Source of the DNA: Prosopocoilus inquinatus
Taxonomy: Eukaryota; Arthropoda; Insecta; Coleoptera; Lucanidae
Length of the DNA: 64,000 bases
Reading direction: 5' to 3'
Assembly (NCBI GenBank): GCA_036172665.1
Contig: CM069880.1
Span: 4,466,501-4,530,500 of the forward strand
Both the position numbers and the translations under genes were made by a program. Each line of letters starts with the position of its first letter. Position 1 is the first letter of the stretch. Below the pieces are notes generated by a model. That model made no database searches and was not told where the DNA came from. It worked only from the letters and a program-made list of their open reading frames with translations. Positions 10,800 to 20,682 of this stretch are shown here, piece after piece.

Positions 10800-13700
10800 T
10801 CAAAGATTACTCTCTTCTTGGTCTTGCTGCTTTGGCAATGGGAACACTTTGCACGCAGGACGCTTCAAGTTGCCTCGTCTTGTCTTCAAAGTGACTACGC
10901 GGATAGCTCCATCCTTGCCTTCATGGGTTTCAATGATTCTGCCCAAAGGCCAACATAGAGGAGGTTGATTGTCATCCCTGATGATTGCTAGGTCTCCAAC
11001 TTGCAGATGACGTCCACTTTCCTTTCTCCACTTGCTTCGTGGTTGCAGCTCTGGAAGATACTCCCGTACCCAGCGTGACCAAAAACTTTGGACCAACTGT
11101 TGTAGGCGCTCGAAACTTGATAGTCGTCCAGCAGGGACATTTTGGAGATTGACTTCAGGAACCGAAGTAAGCGTTCTTCCAAGGAGGAAATGGGATGGGG
11201 TAAGAGGTTCCAAGTCATCTGGATGATCGGATAAAGGAGTAAGCGGCCTCGAGTTCAGAATTGCTTCCACCTGACATGTTACAGTGGAAAACTCTTCGAA
11301 TGTAAGGGATGCGCTAGCGAGAATTCTCTTTAAATGAAACTTTGTACGCTTAACAGTACTTTCCCACAAGCCACCGAAATGCGGGGCACTGGCCGGTATG
11401 AAACGCCATTTGATTCCCTCATTTCCAAGGTAGCCTACAATTTTTTCATTATCTTGTTTTAAGCTCGCGACAACCGCCTTTAATTCATTTGAGGCGCCCA
11501 CAAAATTGGTGCCATTATCGGAATGCATTTCCCGAGGTTTTCCTCTACGAGAAACAAACCTTTTTAACGCCGCAATAAATGCCTCGGTACTTAAATCTGA
11601 TACCACTTCGATATGAGTGGCCTTAGTGGCGAAGCATACAAATATGGCTAAATAACCTTTTACAATTTTTGCTCCTCTGCCCTTGTGTCTTTTTAGCAAA
11701 AAGGGTCCCGCATAATCAACGCCAGCATTTTCAAATGAATATGAAGGCGTTACGCGTGACGAAGGTAAAGCACCCATAACAGGTATATTTGTTTTTGGAC
11801 ATGCCCGAAAACAACGCACGCAATGGTGAATGATTACCTTTGCTAATTTACGTCCATGTACAGGCCAAAATTTTTCCCGGACCGCAAATAAAGTTTGCGT
11901 AGGGCCAGCATGCCCTAAGCGTTCATGCATGTCAATAAAAATCAGCCTCGTTACGTTAGCCTTAGGTGGCAAAATTATAGGGTGTCTTTGTGAAGCAGGT
12001 AAATTTGAAAATTGTAACCTACCACCTACGTGTAATAACCCTTCACTATCAAGGTACGGTTTTAAACTCAATAGGCTTGAAGATGAACCTAAATGATTTC
12101 CAGCGCTCAACTGGCGCATTTCAGGAGCATAAAATTCAGCTTGACCGCTTTTAATCATTGCTTGAAGGGCATAATCTAATTCACTGACCATTAACGGACC
12201 GTTTATTCTTCTTTCCTTAGGGGATGCGCAGTTTTTTACAAACCGCAAACAGTATGCTAAAATACGTTTTGCTCGCTTCAAACTTGAGAAATCTTTAGTA
12301 ACATCTACGTTTACAATCTTTAATGTAACGGAACAATTTACTTCTGGTTTCAGTTCAGGTAATGCTTCTAAATGAGCGCAAGGATACTTTGGCCATTCAT
12401 TTGAATCGAGCCCAAGATATGCTGGCCCGTGCCACCATAATTTTGCTTTTAATAATTCTCCAGCAGAAATCCCCCTTGAGAGTAAATCGGCAGGATTTTC
12501 CGATGAAGGAACATAACGCCATTCCGCAACCGAAGTGAGTTCTTGAATTCTTTTTATTCTGCTAGCTACAAATATTTTTAACAAGTGAGGAGCAGTTCGA
12601 ATCCACGATAGGACAATAGTGGAATCTGACCACAACATGATACTTTCAAAAGACACTCTCAATGACTGGATCACCTTATCCATTAACTCAGCCAATAAAA
12701 GCGCAGCACAGAGCTCTAGTCGGGGAATCGTTTGAGTTTTAATCGGTGCTACCCTTGCCTTTGAAATAACCAAGTTGGCAACATATGCGTGCCCATACGA
12801 AGCACGTAGGTATATACAGGCGCCATAGGCTCGCTCGGAGGCATCTGCATATCCATGCAATTGAAAAGGTGCGCCACTGTCCTGCTGTATTACGGCTCGA
12901 GGTACCTTTAAAATCTTCAATTCAACCAATTCTTCATGAAAGGAAGTCCATTCCATTTGTAATTCTTTAGAGACTATATCATCCCAATCTACCCCTTCCA
13001 GCCATAAACGCTGTAAAATTAGCTTAGCCTTTATTAAGCACGCGCCTAACAATCCCAAAGGATCAAAAATTTGGCTGATTATTGACAAAATACAACGCTT
13101 AGTGATGGGGTTATTTTTCTTAATGTTAATATTGTAAAGTAGACCATCCTCGTTCGGATCCCAGTATAGACCGAGAGTCTTTGTGCTCTCGTTTTCCCCT
13201 ATGTTTAGAATAGAGAGTTTCTCGCAAGAATTTACTTCTTTTAAAACGCTTAGATCATTAGAAATCCATTTTCGCAATTCAAAACACCCTTGACTCAGTA
13301 TTATAGAAATTTGGTAAATTAGTGACCTTGCTTCTTCGACTGTATACGCCCCTGTTAGCAAGTCGTCAACGTAAAAATCGTTAAGTATAGTTTCTGCCGC
13401 GGAAGGATTTGTTACCAAATTTTCTTGTGCTAGTTGATTCAAACACCTTATTGCCAAGAACGACGCAGACGCCGTGCCATATTTAACGGTATTTAACCGA
13501 TATACATCCAGAGGTTTAACCGGATCTGCTCGCCAAAAAATTTGTTGTAGTACACGTTCAGGCTCATGTACTAAAACCTGTCTGCACATCTTCGTTATAT
13601 CCGCGGAGATAGCTATCGGGTATTGTCGAAACCGAATTAGGATATTTAAGAGATCGTTTTGTATAATTGGTCCAACGCTTTGTATGTTATTTAAAGAATA

Positions 13701-15965
13701 ACCTGAAGTAGTTTGGCATGATGCATCAAATACAACGCGGAGTTTAGTCGTGAGACTTGAATCGTTTACTACACCATGGTGTGGCATAAAGTACTGAACG
13801 GTATCCGACGTTGGACTTGTATTAACCTTGGACATATGGTTTAGTTCAATATATTCCCGCATAAAATCGTTATATTGCTCTTTAAAGCCGAGATTAGCTT
13901 GCAATTTTCGCTCTAAATTGAGAAATCTTTTCCGCGCGATTTTCTCAGAGTCTCCTAAAACTTCAACAGGCTGCAAAAACGGAATAGAGACTGAGAATCT
14001 ACCTTCTTCGTTGCGCCGGAAATTTTGCAAAAAATGTGACTCACAGAATAAATCTAACTCGGACCGTATGGGCTCAGGAAACCCTTCCTCAATTTCCCAA
14101 AATTTCCGTAACTGTTTATCAACATCCAGATTTTTATTTAGGTTACAGATCATGTTGCCTGCTACACTGCTTAAGTAATTTAAGTTTCCCGCAATTATCC
14201 AACCTAGTTTGCTTGCTTGAATAACTGGTTTGCCTTCCCCTAGAAATTTTCTTTTGTTCGAGATTATTTCCCAGAAATTACCCGCACCCAGAAGTATATC
14301 AATGACCCCGGGGGTTGCAAATCCTGGATCTGCCATTTTAATATATTTCGGCAAGTTTAGATCAGACACGTCGATCTCGAATGGAGGTAATATCCCCGTA
14401 ATTTCTGGCAAAACGAGACATGATATAACTCTAGAATAAGTACCGGACCTAGAATGCATGCTTATAATGCACTTGCCCTTGATAATTGTTTCACAATTGC
14501 TTACGCCGTTAACCTTCATGTTTATTTTTTCGATATCCAAATTTAATTCTTTGGCCAAATTTTCGGTAACGAAATTGCTTTGCGATCCTGAATCCAAGAG
14601 AACCCTTGCTGTTCGCGTAAGCCCTTTCACATCAAGAACATTAACTCTCGCGGTTGAAAGTAAACATGGAACTTGACTTGCACATTGCGCTGAAATTGAT
14701 ATCTCCCCGTTTTGCTCCGAATTTCCTTTCTGTTTGTTTAAATGTACCAAGGAATTGTGCTTACCCTGGCATTTTCTACAGCCTCCCGAAGAGCAACTGC
14801 TGACGCTATGACCTGGTCTAAGACAATTAAGGCAAAGCTTTAAGTTCTTAACTTCCTTTATTCTATTTTCAACAGAAAGCCTCCCGAATTTTTCGCACTG
14901 ATATATCGAGTGTTCGCCCTTGCAAAAATAACAAGATATACCTGCCGCCACAAAACTTGCCGCAGCAGTTTTTGTCTTTTGCGTACTACTGCTTTGCTTA
15001 GCCGGCCTTATAGTTTCCTTCGCAAAATTTAACGTTTCAAGAACGCACGCCTTTTTCCGCAAAAATTCTTTCAAATTGTCCAAAGTGGGAATTTCATCGC
15101 CCTGTATTTGGGACTCCCACTCGAGTGCTAGGAACTCATCAAATCTATTTGTTGTAATGTATATAATAATCGCATCCCAAAACTCGACTGGCTGGCCCAA
15201 AACTTGCAATGCATGTAAGTTCGACGACAAGTTATTTAACGCTTCTCTTAATTGCGCTGGAGACCCCTTTTTTATTTCTGGCAAATTAAATAACGCACGC
15301 AAATGATTCTGCAAAAGAAGTCTCTTATTCTCGTATCGCTCGCATATAGCTTTCCAAGCTGCATCGTAATTTTGATCGGTAGTTTCGATTGCGCTAATAA
15401 TTTGTGCCGCCTCACCCTCTAGAGAGGCTCGTAAATAGTAAAACTTTTGAACTTTACTTAACGCACCTGCTTTGTGAATTAACGCCTCAAATGTATCGCG
15501 GAACTCTAGCCATTTGGTGTAATTTCCACCGAATTTTGGTAGGGTTATTGTAGGCAATTTAATATTATCTTTAATATTCTCGGTAATCGCCGGTAAATCG
15601 CTAACTGCGCTTGGAAATGAGAGACTTGGATTAACGTGATCGTTCAATTTTTCTAGAAAAACGGTTGCCCTAGAAATTTCAGAATAATATAATCGCTCGA
15701 AGTCCGAAACCTCTTTACTTGAATCATAATTTTTGGTAGCTTCATTCGCTTCATCAATTTTGTCTTGAATATCGTAAAACTCGTCAATAATCGCATTGAT
15801 TTTTTGCAATCGCTTTTCTACGTCAACTATTTCTAACCGCGTTAATCCACGCCCAGCCCCGTCACGAAAAATATTTTCTTTTTCGTCTATAAACTTGGTG
15901 AAATCCGTTAGACGCCGCTTTATCACCCCCCGCTTCCTAATTAATCGCTGCGCATCCGTTGACAT
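10800..15965 (-). CDS. gag-pol: BEL/Pao Gag-Pol polyprotein, 1,721 aa
   Basis: Single open frame for the structural and replication proteins of the retrotransposon. Start is the first ATG (15963-15965, MSTDAQRL). The frame extends ten codons further, but only to a TTG. Order by residue: N-terminal region rich in charged helices (1-110); DUF1759-like gag core (about 140-300, with LPKFGGNYTKW); zinc knuckles CX2CX3HX4C at 345, CX2CX4HX4C at 378 and CX2CX3HX4H at 396; aspartic protease with DSG at 458; reverse transcriptase with FDAS at 746-749, catalytic D789 and YVDD at 865-868; RNase H with D1041, E1084, D1114 and D1160; integrase zinc finger H1347, H1352, C1382, C1385; integrase D1417, D1483, E1535; C-terminal DUF5641-like tail. 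No stop or frameshift. Oddity: residue 794, five after D789, is Cys (codon 13584-13586) where RTs normally have Tyr or Phe. No env follows. Product class is very sure; activity is not. Confidence 0.96.
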   Translation of the reverse strand: MSTDAQRLIRKRGVIKRRLTDFTKFIDEKENIFRDGAGRGLTRLEIVDVEKRLQKINAIIDEFYDIQDKIDEANEATKNYDSSKEVSDFERLYYSEISRATVFLEKLNDHVNPSLSFPSAVSDLPAITENIKDNIKLPTITLPKFGGNYTKWLEFRDTFEALIHKAGALSKVQKFYYLRASLEGEAAQIISAIETTDQNYDAAWKAICERYENKRLLLQNHLRALFNLPEIKKGSPAQLREALNNLSSNLHALQVLGQPVEFWDAIIIYITTNRFDEFLALEWESQIQGDEIPTLDNLKEFLRKKACVLETLNFAKETIRPAKQSSSTQKTKTAAASFVAAGISCYFCKGEHSIYQCEKFGRLSVENRIKEVKNLKLCLNCLRPGHSVSSCSSGGCRKCQGKHNSLVHLNKQKGNSEQNGEISISAQCASQVPCLLSTARVNVLDVKGLTRTARVLLDSGSQSNFVTENLAKELNLDIEKINMKVNGVSNCETIIKGKCIISMHSRSGTYSRVISCLVLPEITGILPPFEIDVSDLNLPKYIKMADPGFATPGVIDILLGAGNFWEIISNKRKFLGEGKPVIQASKLGWIIAGNLNYLSSVAGNMICNLNKNLDVDKQLRKFWEIEEGFPEPIRSELDLFCESHFLQNFRRNEEGRFSVSIPFLQPVEVLGDSEKIARKRFLNLERKLQANLGFKEQYNDFMREYIELNHMSKVNTSPTSDTVQYFMPHHGVVNDSSLTTKLRVVFDASCQTTSGYSLNNIQSVGPIIQNDLLNILIRFRQYPIAISADITKMCRQVLVHEPERVLQQIFWRADPVKPLDVYRLNTVKYGTASASFLAIRCLNQLAQENLVTNPSAAETILNDFYVDDLLTGAYTVEEARSLIYQISIILSQGCFELRKWISNDLSVLKEVNSCEKLSILNIGENESTKTLGLYWDPNEDGLLYNINIKKNNPITKRCILSIISQIFDPLGLLGACLIKAKLILQRLWLEGVDWDDIVSKELQMEWTSFHEELVELKILKVPRAVIQQDSGAPFQLHGYADASERAYGACIYLRASYGHAYVANLVISKARVAPIKTQTIPRLELCAALLLAELMDKVIQSLRVSFESIMLWSDSTIVLSWIRTAPHLLKIFVASRIKRIQELTSVAEWRYVPSSENPADLLSRGISAGELLKAKLWWHGPAYLGLDSNEWPKYPCAHLEALPELKPEVNCSVTLKIVNVDVTKDFSSLKRAKRILAYCLRFVKNCASPKERRINGPLMVSELDYALQAMIKSGQAEFYAPEMRQLSAGNHLGSSSSLLSLKPYLDSEGLLHVGGRLQFSNLPASQRHPIILPPKANVTRLIFIDMHERLGHAGPTQTLFAVREKFWPVHGRKLAKVIIHHCVRCFRACPKTNIPVMGALPSSRVTPSYSFENAGVDYAGPFLLKRHKGRGAKIVKGYLAIFVCFATKATHIEVVSDLSTEAFIAALKRFVSRRGKPREMHSDNGTNFVGASNELKAVVASLKQDNEKIVGYLGNEGIKWRFIPASAPHFGGLWESTVKRTKFHLKRILASASLTFEEFSTVTCQVEAILNSRPLTPLSDHPDDLEPLTPSHFLLGRTLTSVPEVNLQNVPAGRLSSFERLQQLVQSFWSRWVREYLPELQPRSKWRKESGRHLQVGDLAIIRDDNQPPLCWPLGRIIETHEGKDGAIRVVTLKTRRGNLKRPACKVFPLPKQQDQEESNL

Positions 15966-16172
15966 TTTTTGTTTTCGTAACACGCCGAATGTCAAAGGTA
16001 AATAGTTAAGGAAATAGAAAGGGTTAAATACGCTTACTTGCTTTCATAGATCGTAGAAATCACCAAATCAACTTGCTTCGCTCGCTCCGGGAGTTCCCTG
16101 TTCAGTTTTCTCAAGATGGCTAATTGCGTCGCTTCTCGCTTGTTTTACTCGCCTCCTTTAACCAAATGCATT
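15966..16172 (-). other. 5' leader of the retrotransposon
   Basis: Untranslated interval between the primer-binding site and the Gag-Pol ATG on the minus strand. No long frame and no recognised structure. The polyprotein frame reaches ten codons into it (to 15995) without an in-frame ATG. Confidence 0.7.
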
Positions 16173-16177
16173 CGGCA

Positions 16178-16189
16178 CTCGAAGGACCA
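16178..16189 (-). promoter_or_regulatory. primer-binding site, probably tRNA-Tyr
   Basis: On the plus strand CTCGAAGGACCA ends five bases before the 5' LTR (16190-16194 is TAACA). It equals the 3' end (acceptor strand, discriminator and CCA) of metazoan tRNA-Tyr, whose 5' acceptor strand is CCTTCGA. On the element's strand this is TGGTCCTTCGAG, the primer-binding site for minus-strand DNA synthesis. The match is 12 nt. Upstream the sequence (CGGCA) departs from the T-arm by two extra bases. The tRNA identity comes from memory of the tRNA-Tyr sequence, not a search. Confidence 0.75.
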
Positions 16190-16194
16190 TAACA

Positions 16195-16453
16195 TGTTGC
16201 TTGCAGGTTGATTAAAAATAATTCAACTGATGCACTACAACCGCTTTTATTGCTGGTAATTTATTTTACATTGGTTAAAGGTATTTTATCTGATAGCGAA
16301 CAACAATAATACACCCTCCCTTCGTAATTGTTCTCGAACACTCTCTCTTTTTCTTCCTCTCCACCGAGGGCAGCACTTGCCGCGGGTATGCACACAAATT
16401 GAATAAAACATCTTTTGGCGCGCAATTTAAATTAAAAATGTTAGGCGCGAACA
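16195..16453 (-). repeat. 5' LTR of the BEL/Pao element
   Basis: 259 bp, TG to CA on the minus strand, same sequence as 10511-10772 except for three clustered substitutions (GAATAAAACATC against GAACCAAACATA) and a run of four rather than seven Ts. It should carry the promoter for the element. GATAAAATA at about 16281-16289 is the only TATA-like motif, and AATAAA signals (minus strand, 16246-16251 and 16260-16265) lie just downstream. The transcription start cannot be fixed by reading alone. Confidence 0.95.
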
Positions 16454-16458
16454 CACGT
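16454..16458. repeat. target-site duplication, right copy (CACGT)
   Basis: Second copy of the 5-bp duplication flanking the retrotransposon (see 10506-10510). It continues directly into satellite as CACGTATTTGCGTTG, the same variant as at 3771-3785 and near base 39 of the window. Confidence 0.92.
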
Positions 16459-19400
16459 ATTTGCGTTGTTCCTGTGATGTATCTAATCGATGCTTACTTA
16501 TCTAATATGTTAATTGACGTTCCAACGGACTCCAGTAACTCTGATGTGAGATACGAAGTTTTCGGACGCAGCGTAAGCTGGAAATAGTTTTGAACGAAAC
16601 AATACGTATTAGCGTTGTTCCTGTGATGTATCTAATCGATCCTTAGTAATCTATCATGTTATTTGACGTTACGATGGACTCCAGTAACTCTGATGTGAGA
16701 TACGAAGTTTTCGGACGCAGCGGAAGCTGGAAATAGTTTTGAAGGAAATAACACGTATTAACGTTGTTCCTGTGATGTATCTAATCGATCCTTACTTATC
16801 TAATATGTTGTTTGACGTTTCAACGGACTCCAGTAACTCTGATGTGAGATACGAATTTCTCGCACTCGGCAGAAGCTGGAAATAGTTTTGAACGAAACAG
16901 CAAGTATTAGCATTGTTCCTGTGATGTATCTAATCGATCCTTACTTATCTATCATGTTATTTGACGTTACGATGGACTCCAGTAACTCTGATGTGAGATA
17001 CGAAGTTTTCGGACGCAGCTGAAGCTAGAAATAGTTTTGAAGGAAATAACACGTATTATCGTTGTTCCTGTGATGTATCTAATCGATCCTTACTTATCTA
17101 ATATGTTAATTGAACTTTCAACGGACTCCAGTAACTCTGATGTGAGATACGAAGTTCTCGCACTCAGCAGAAGCTGGAAATAGTTTTGAACGAAACAATA
17201 CGTATTAGCGTTGTTCCTGTGATGTATCTAATCGATCCTTATTAATCTATCATGTTATTTGACGTTACGATGGACTCCAGTAACTCTGATGTGAGATACG
17301 AAGTTTTCGGACGCAGCGGAAGCTGGAAATAGTTTTGAACGAAATAACACGTATTAGCGTTGTTCCTGTGATGTATCTAACCGATCCTTACTTATCTAAT
17401 ATGTTAATTGACGTTACGAAGGACTCCAGTAACTATGATGTGAGAAACGAAGTTTTCGGACGCAGCGGAAGCTGGAAATAGTTTTGAACGAAACAACACG
17501 TATTAGAGTTGTTCGTGTGATGTATCTAATCGATCCTTACTTATCTACTATGTTATTTGACGTTACGATGGACTCCAGTAACTCTGATGTGAGATACGAA
17601 GTTCTCGAACTCAGCAGAAGCTGGAAATAGTTTTGAACGAAACAACACGTATTAGCGTTGTTCCTGTGATGTATCTAATCGATCCTTACTTATCTATCAC
17701 GTTATTTGACGTTACGATGGACTCCAGTAACTCTGATGTGAGAGACGAAGTTTTCGGACGCAGCGGAATCTGGAAACAGTTTTGAACGAAATAACACGTA
17801 TTAGCGTTGTTCCTGTGATGTATCTAATCGTTTCTTACTTATCTAATATGTTATTTGACGTTTCAACGGACTCCAGTAACTCAGATGTGAGATACGAAGT
17901 TCTCGCACTCAGCAGAAGCTGGAAATAGTTTTGAACGAAACAACACGTATTAGCGTTATTCCTGTGATGTATCTAATCGATCCTTACTTATCTATCATGT
18001 TATTTGACGTTACGATGGACTCCAGTAACTCTGATGTGAGATGCGAAATATTCGGACGCAGCGGAAGCTGGAAATAGTTTTGAACGAAACAACACGTATT
18101 AGCGTCATTCCTGTGATGTATCTAATCGATCCTTACTTATCTATCAAGTTATTTGACGTTACGATGGACTCCAGTAACTCTGATGTGAGATACGAAGTTT
18201 TCGGACGCAGCTGAAGCTAGAAATAGTTTTGAAGGAAATAACACGTATTATCGTTGTTCCTGTGATGTATCTAATCGATCCTTACTTATCTAATATGTTG
18301 TTTGACGTTTCAACGGACTCCAGTAACTCTGATGTGAGATACGAAGTTCTCGCACTCAGCAGAAGCTGGAAATAGTATTGAACGAAACAACACGTATTAG
18401 CATTGTTCCTGTGATGTATCTAATCGATCCTTACTTATCTATCATGTTATTTGACGTTACGATGGACTCCAGTAACTCTGATGTGAGATACGAAGTTTTC
18501 GGACGCAGCGGAAGCTAGAAATAGTTTTGAACAAAATAACACGTATTAGCGTTGTTCCTGTGATGTATCTAATCGATCCTTACTTATCTAATATGTTACT
18601 TGACGTTCCAACGGACTCCAGTAACTCTGATGTGAGATACGAAGTTCTCGCACTCAGCAGAAGCTGGAAATAGTTTTGAACGGAACAACACGTATTAGCA
18701 TTGTTCCTGTGATGTATCTAATCGATCCTTACTTATCTATCATGTTATTTGACGTTACGATGGACTCCAGTAACTCTGATGTGAGAAACGAAGTTTTCGG
18801 ACGCAGCGGAAGCTGGAAATAGTTTTGAACGAAACAACACGTATTAGCGTTGTTCGTATGATGTATCTAATCGATCCTTACTTATCTACTATGTTATTTG
18901 ACGTTACGATGGACTCCAGTAACTCTGATGTGAGATACGAAGTTCTCGAACTCAGCAGAAGCTGGAAATAGTTTTGAACGAAACAACACGTATTAGCGTT
19001 GTTCCTGTGATGTATCTAATCGATCCTTACTTATCTAATATGTTACTTGACGTTCCAACGGACTCCAGTAACTCTGATGTGAGATACGAAGTTTTCGGAC
19101 GCAGCGGAAGCTAGAAATAGTTTTGAAAGAAATAACACGTATTAGCGTTGTTCCTGTGATGTATCTAATCGATCCTTACTTATCTAATATGTTACTTGAC
19201 GTTCCAACGGACTCCAGTAACTCTGATGTGAGATACGAAGTTCTCGCACTCAGCAGAAGCTGGAAATAGTTTTGAACGAAACAACACGTATTAGCATTGT
19301 TCCTGTGATGTATCTAATCGATCCTTACTTATCTATCATGTTATTTGACGTTACGATGGACTCCAGTAACTCTGATGTGAGATGCGAAATTTTCGGACGC

Positions 19401-20682
19401 AGCGGAAGCTGGAAATAGTTTTGAACGAAACATCACGTATTAGCGTCATTCCTGTGATGTATCTAATCGATCCTTACTTATCTATCAAGTTATTTGACGT
19501 TAGGATGGACTCCAGTAACTCTGATGTGAGAAACGAAGTTTTTGGACGCAGCGGAAGCTGGAAATAGTTTTGAACGAAACTACACGTATTAGCGTTGTTC
19601 GTGTGATGTATCTAATCGATCCTTACTTATCTACTATCTTATTTGACGTTTCAACGGACTCCAGTAACTCAGATGTGAGATACGAAGTTCTCGCACTCAG
19701 CAGAAGCTGGAAATAGTTTTGAACGAAACAACACGTATTAGCGTTATTCCTGTGATGTTTCTAATCGATCCTTACTTATCTACAATGTTATTTGACGTTT
19801 CAACGGACTCCAGTAACTCTGGTGTGCGATACTATGTACTCGGACTCAGCAGGAGCTGGAAATAGTTTTGAACGAAACTACACGTATTAGCGTTGTTCCT
19901 GTGATGTATCTAATCGATCCTTACTTATCTATCACGTTATTTGACGTTTCAACGGACTCCAGTAACTCTGATGTGAGATACGAAGTTCTCGCACTCAGCG
20001 GAAGCTGGAAATAGTTTTGAACGAAACAGCACGTATTAGCGTTATTCCTGTGGTGTATCTAATCGATCCTTACTTATCTATCATGTTATTTGACGTTACG
20101 ATGGACCCCAGTAATTCTGATGTGAGAAACGAAGTTTTCGGACGCAGCGGAAGCTGGAAATAGTTTTGAACGAAATAGCACGTATTAGCGTTGTTCCTGT
20201 GATGTATCTAATCGATCCTTACTTATCTACAATGTTATTTGACGTTTCAACGGACTCCAGTAACTCTGGTGTGCGATACTATGTACTCGGACTCAGCAGG
20301 AGCTGGAAATAGTTTTGAAAGAAATAACACGTATTAGCGTTGTTCCTGTGATGTATCTAATCGATCCTTACTTATCTATCATATCATTTGACGTTACGAT
20401 GGACTCCAGTATCTCAGATGTGAGATACGAAGCTTTCGGACGCAGCAGAAGCTGGAAATAGTTTTGAACGAAACAAAACCTATTAGCGTTGTTCCTGTGA
20501 TGTATCTAATCGATCCTTGCTTATCTATCATGTTATTTGACGTTTCGATGGACCCCAGTAACTCTGATGTGAGATACCAAGTTTTCGGACGCAGCAGGAG
20601 CTTAAAATAGTTTTGAACGGAATAACACGCATTAGCGTTGTTCCTGTGATGTATCTAATCGATCCTTACTTATATATCATGT
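16454..20682. repeat. 149-bp satellite array, segment 5
   Basis: Starts at monomer base 32 and ends at base 88: 28 full monomers plus 57 bases, exactly in phase with no net indel. Variants seen here include TTCGTGTGATG or TTCGTATGATG near 17515 and 18855, GCTGAAGCTAGAAATAG near 17020 and 18210, and ATCAAGTTATTTGACG near 18145 and 19480. From about 18,970 to the end it is the left part of a block copied at 28,880-30,894. The last monomers are the divergent module-flank type. Confidence 0.97.

Larger units (their letters stand above)
10511..16453 (-). mobile_element. complete BEL/Pao-type LTR retrotransposon
   Basis: A 5,943-bp element in minus orientation: 5' LTR 16195-16453, primer-binding site, leader, one Gag-Pol frame 10800-15965, short 3' untranslated part, 3' LTR 10511-10772. 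LTRs begin TG and end CA. The class follows from the fused Gag-Pol frame with a DUF1759-like gag region, the domain order protease, RT, RNase H, integrase, the Pao-style motifs, and the 5-bp target duplication. There is no env-like frame after pol. All frames are open, and LTR divergence is low (three substitutions plus a T7/T4 run difference over about 260 bp), so the insertion is recent. It lies inside a satellite monomer between module copies 3 and 4. The same family elsewhere in the genome is expected but cannot be seen here. Confidence 0.96.

Noticed and set aside
10594..10803. 69-codon minus-strand frame running from the end of pol into the 3' LTR, as a possible env or accessory gene
   Set aside because: It is too short, lies mostly in LTR sequence, and shows no signal peptide or membrane segment. 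The element has no env.
13828..14178. Plus-strand frames of 60-116 codons across 11,000-16,000
   Set aside because: They are antisense shadows of the retrotransposon polyprotein, with no ATG context or domain of their own.
15966..15995. Extending the Gag-Pol start to 15995
   Set aside because: The first codon there is TTG. The first ATG in frame is at 15963-15965 and gives a normal BEL/Pao N-terminus.
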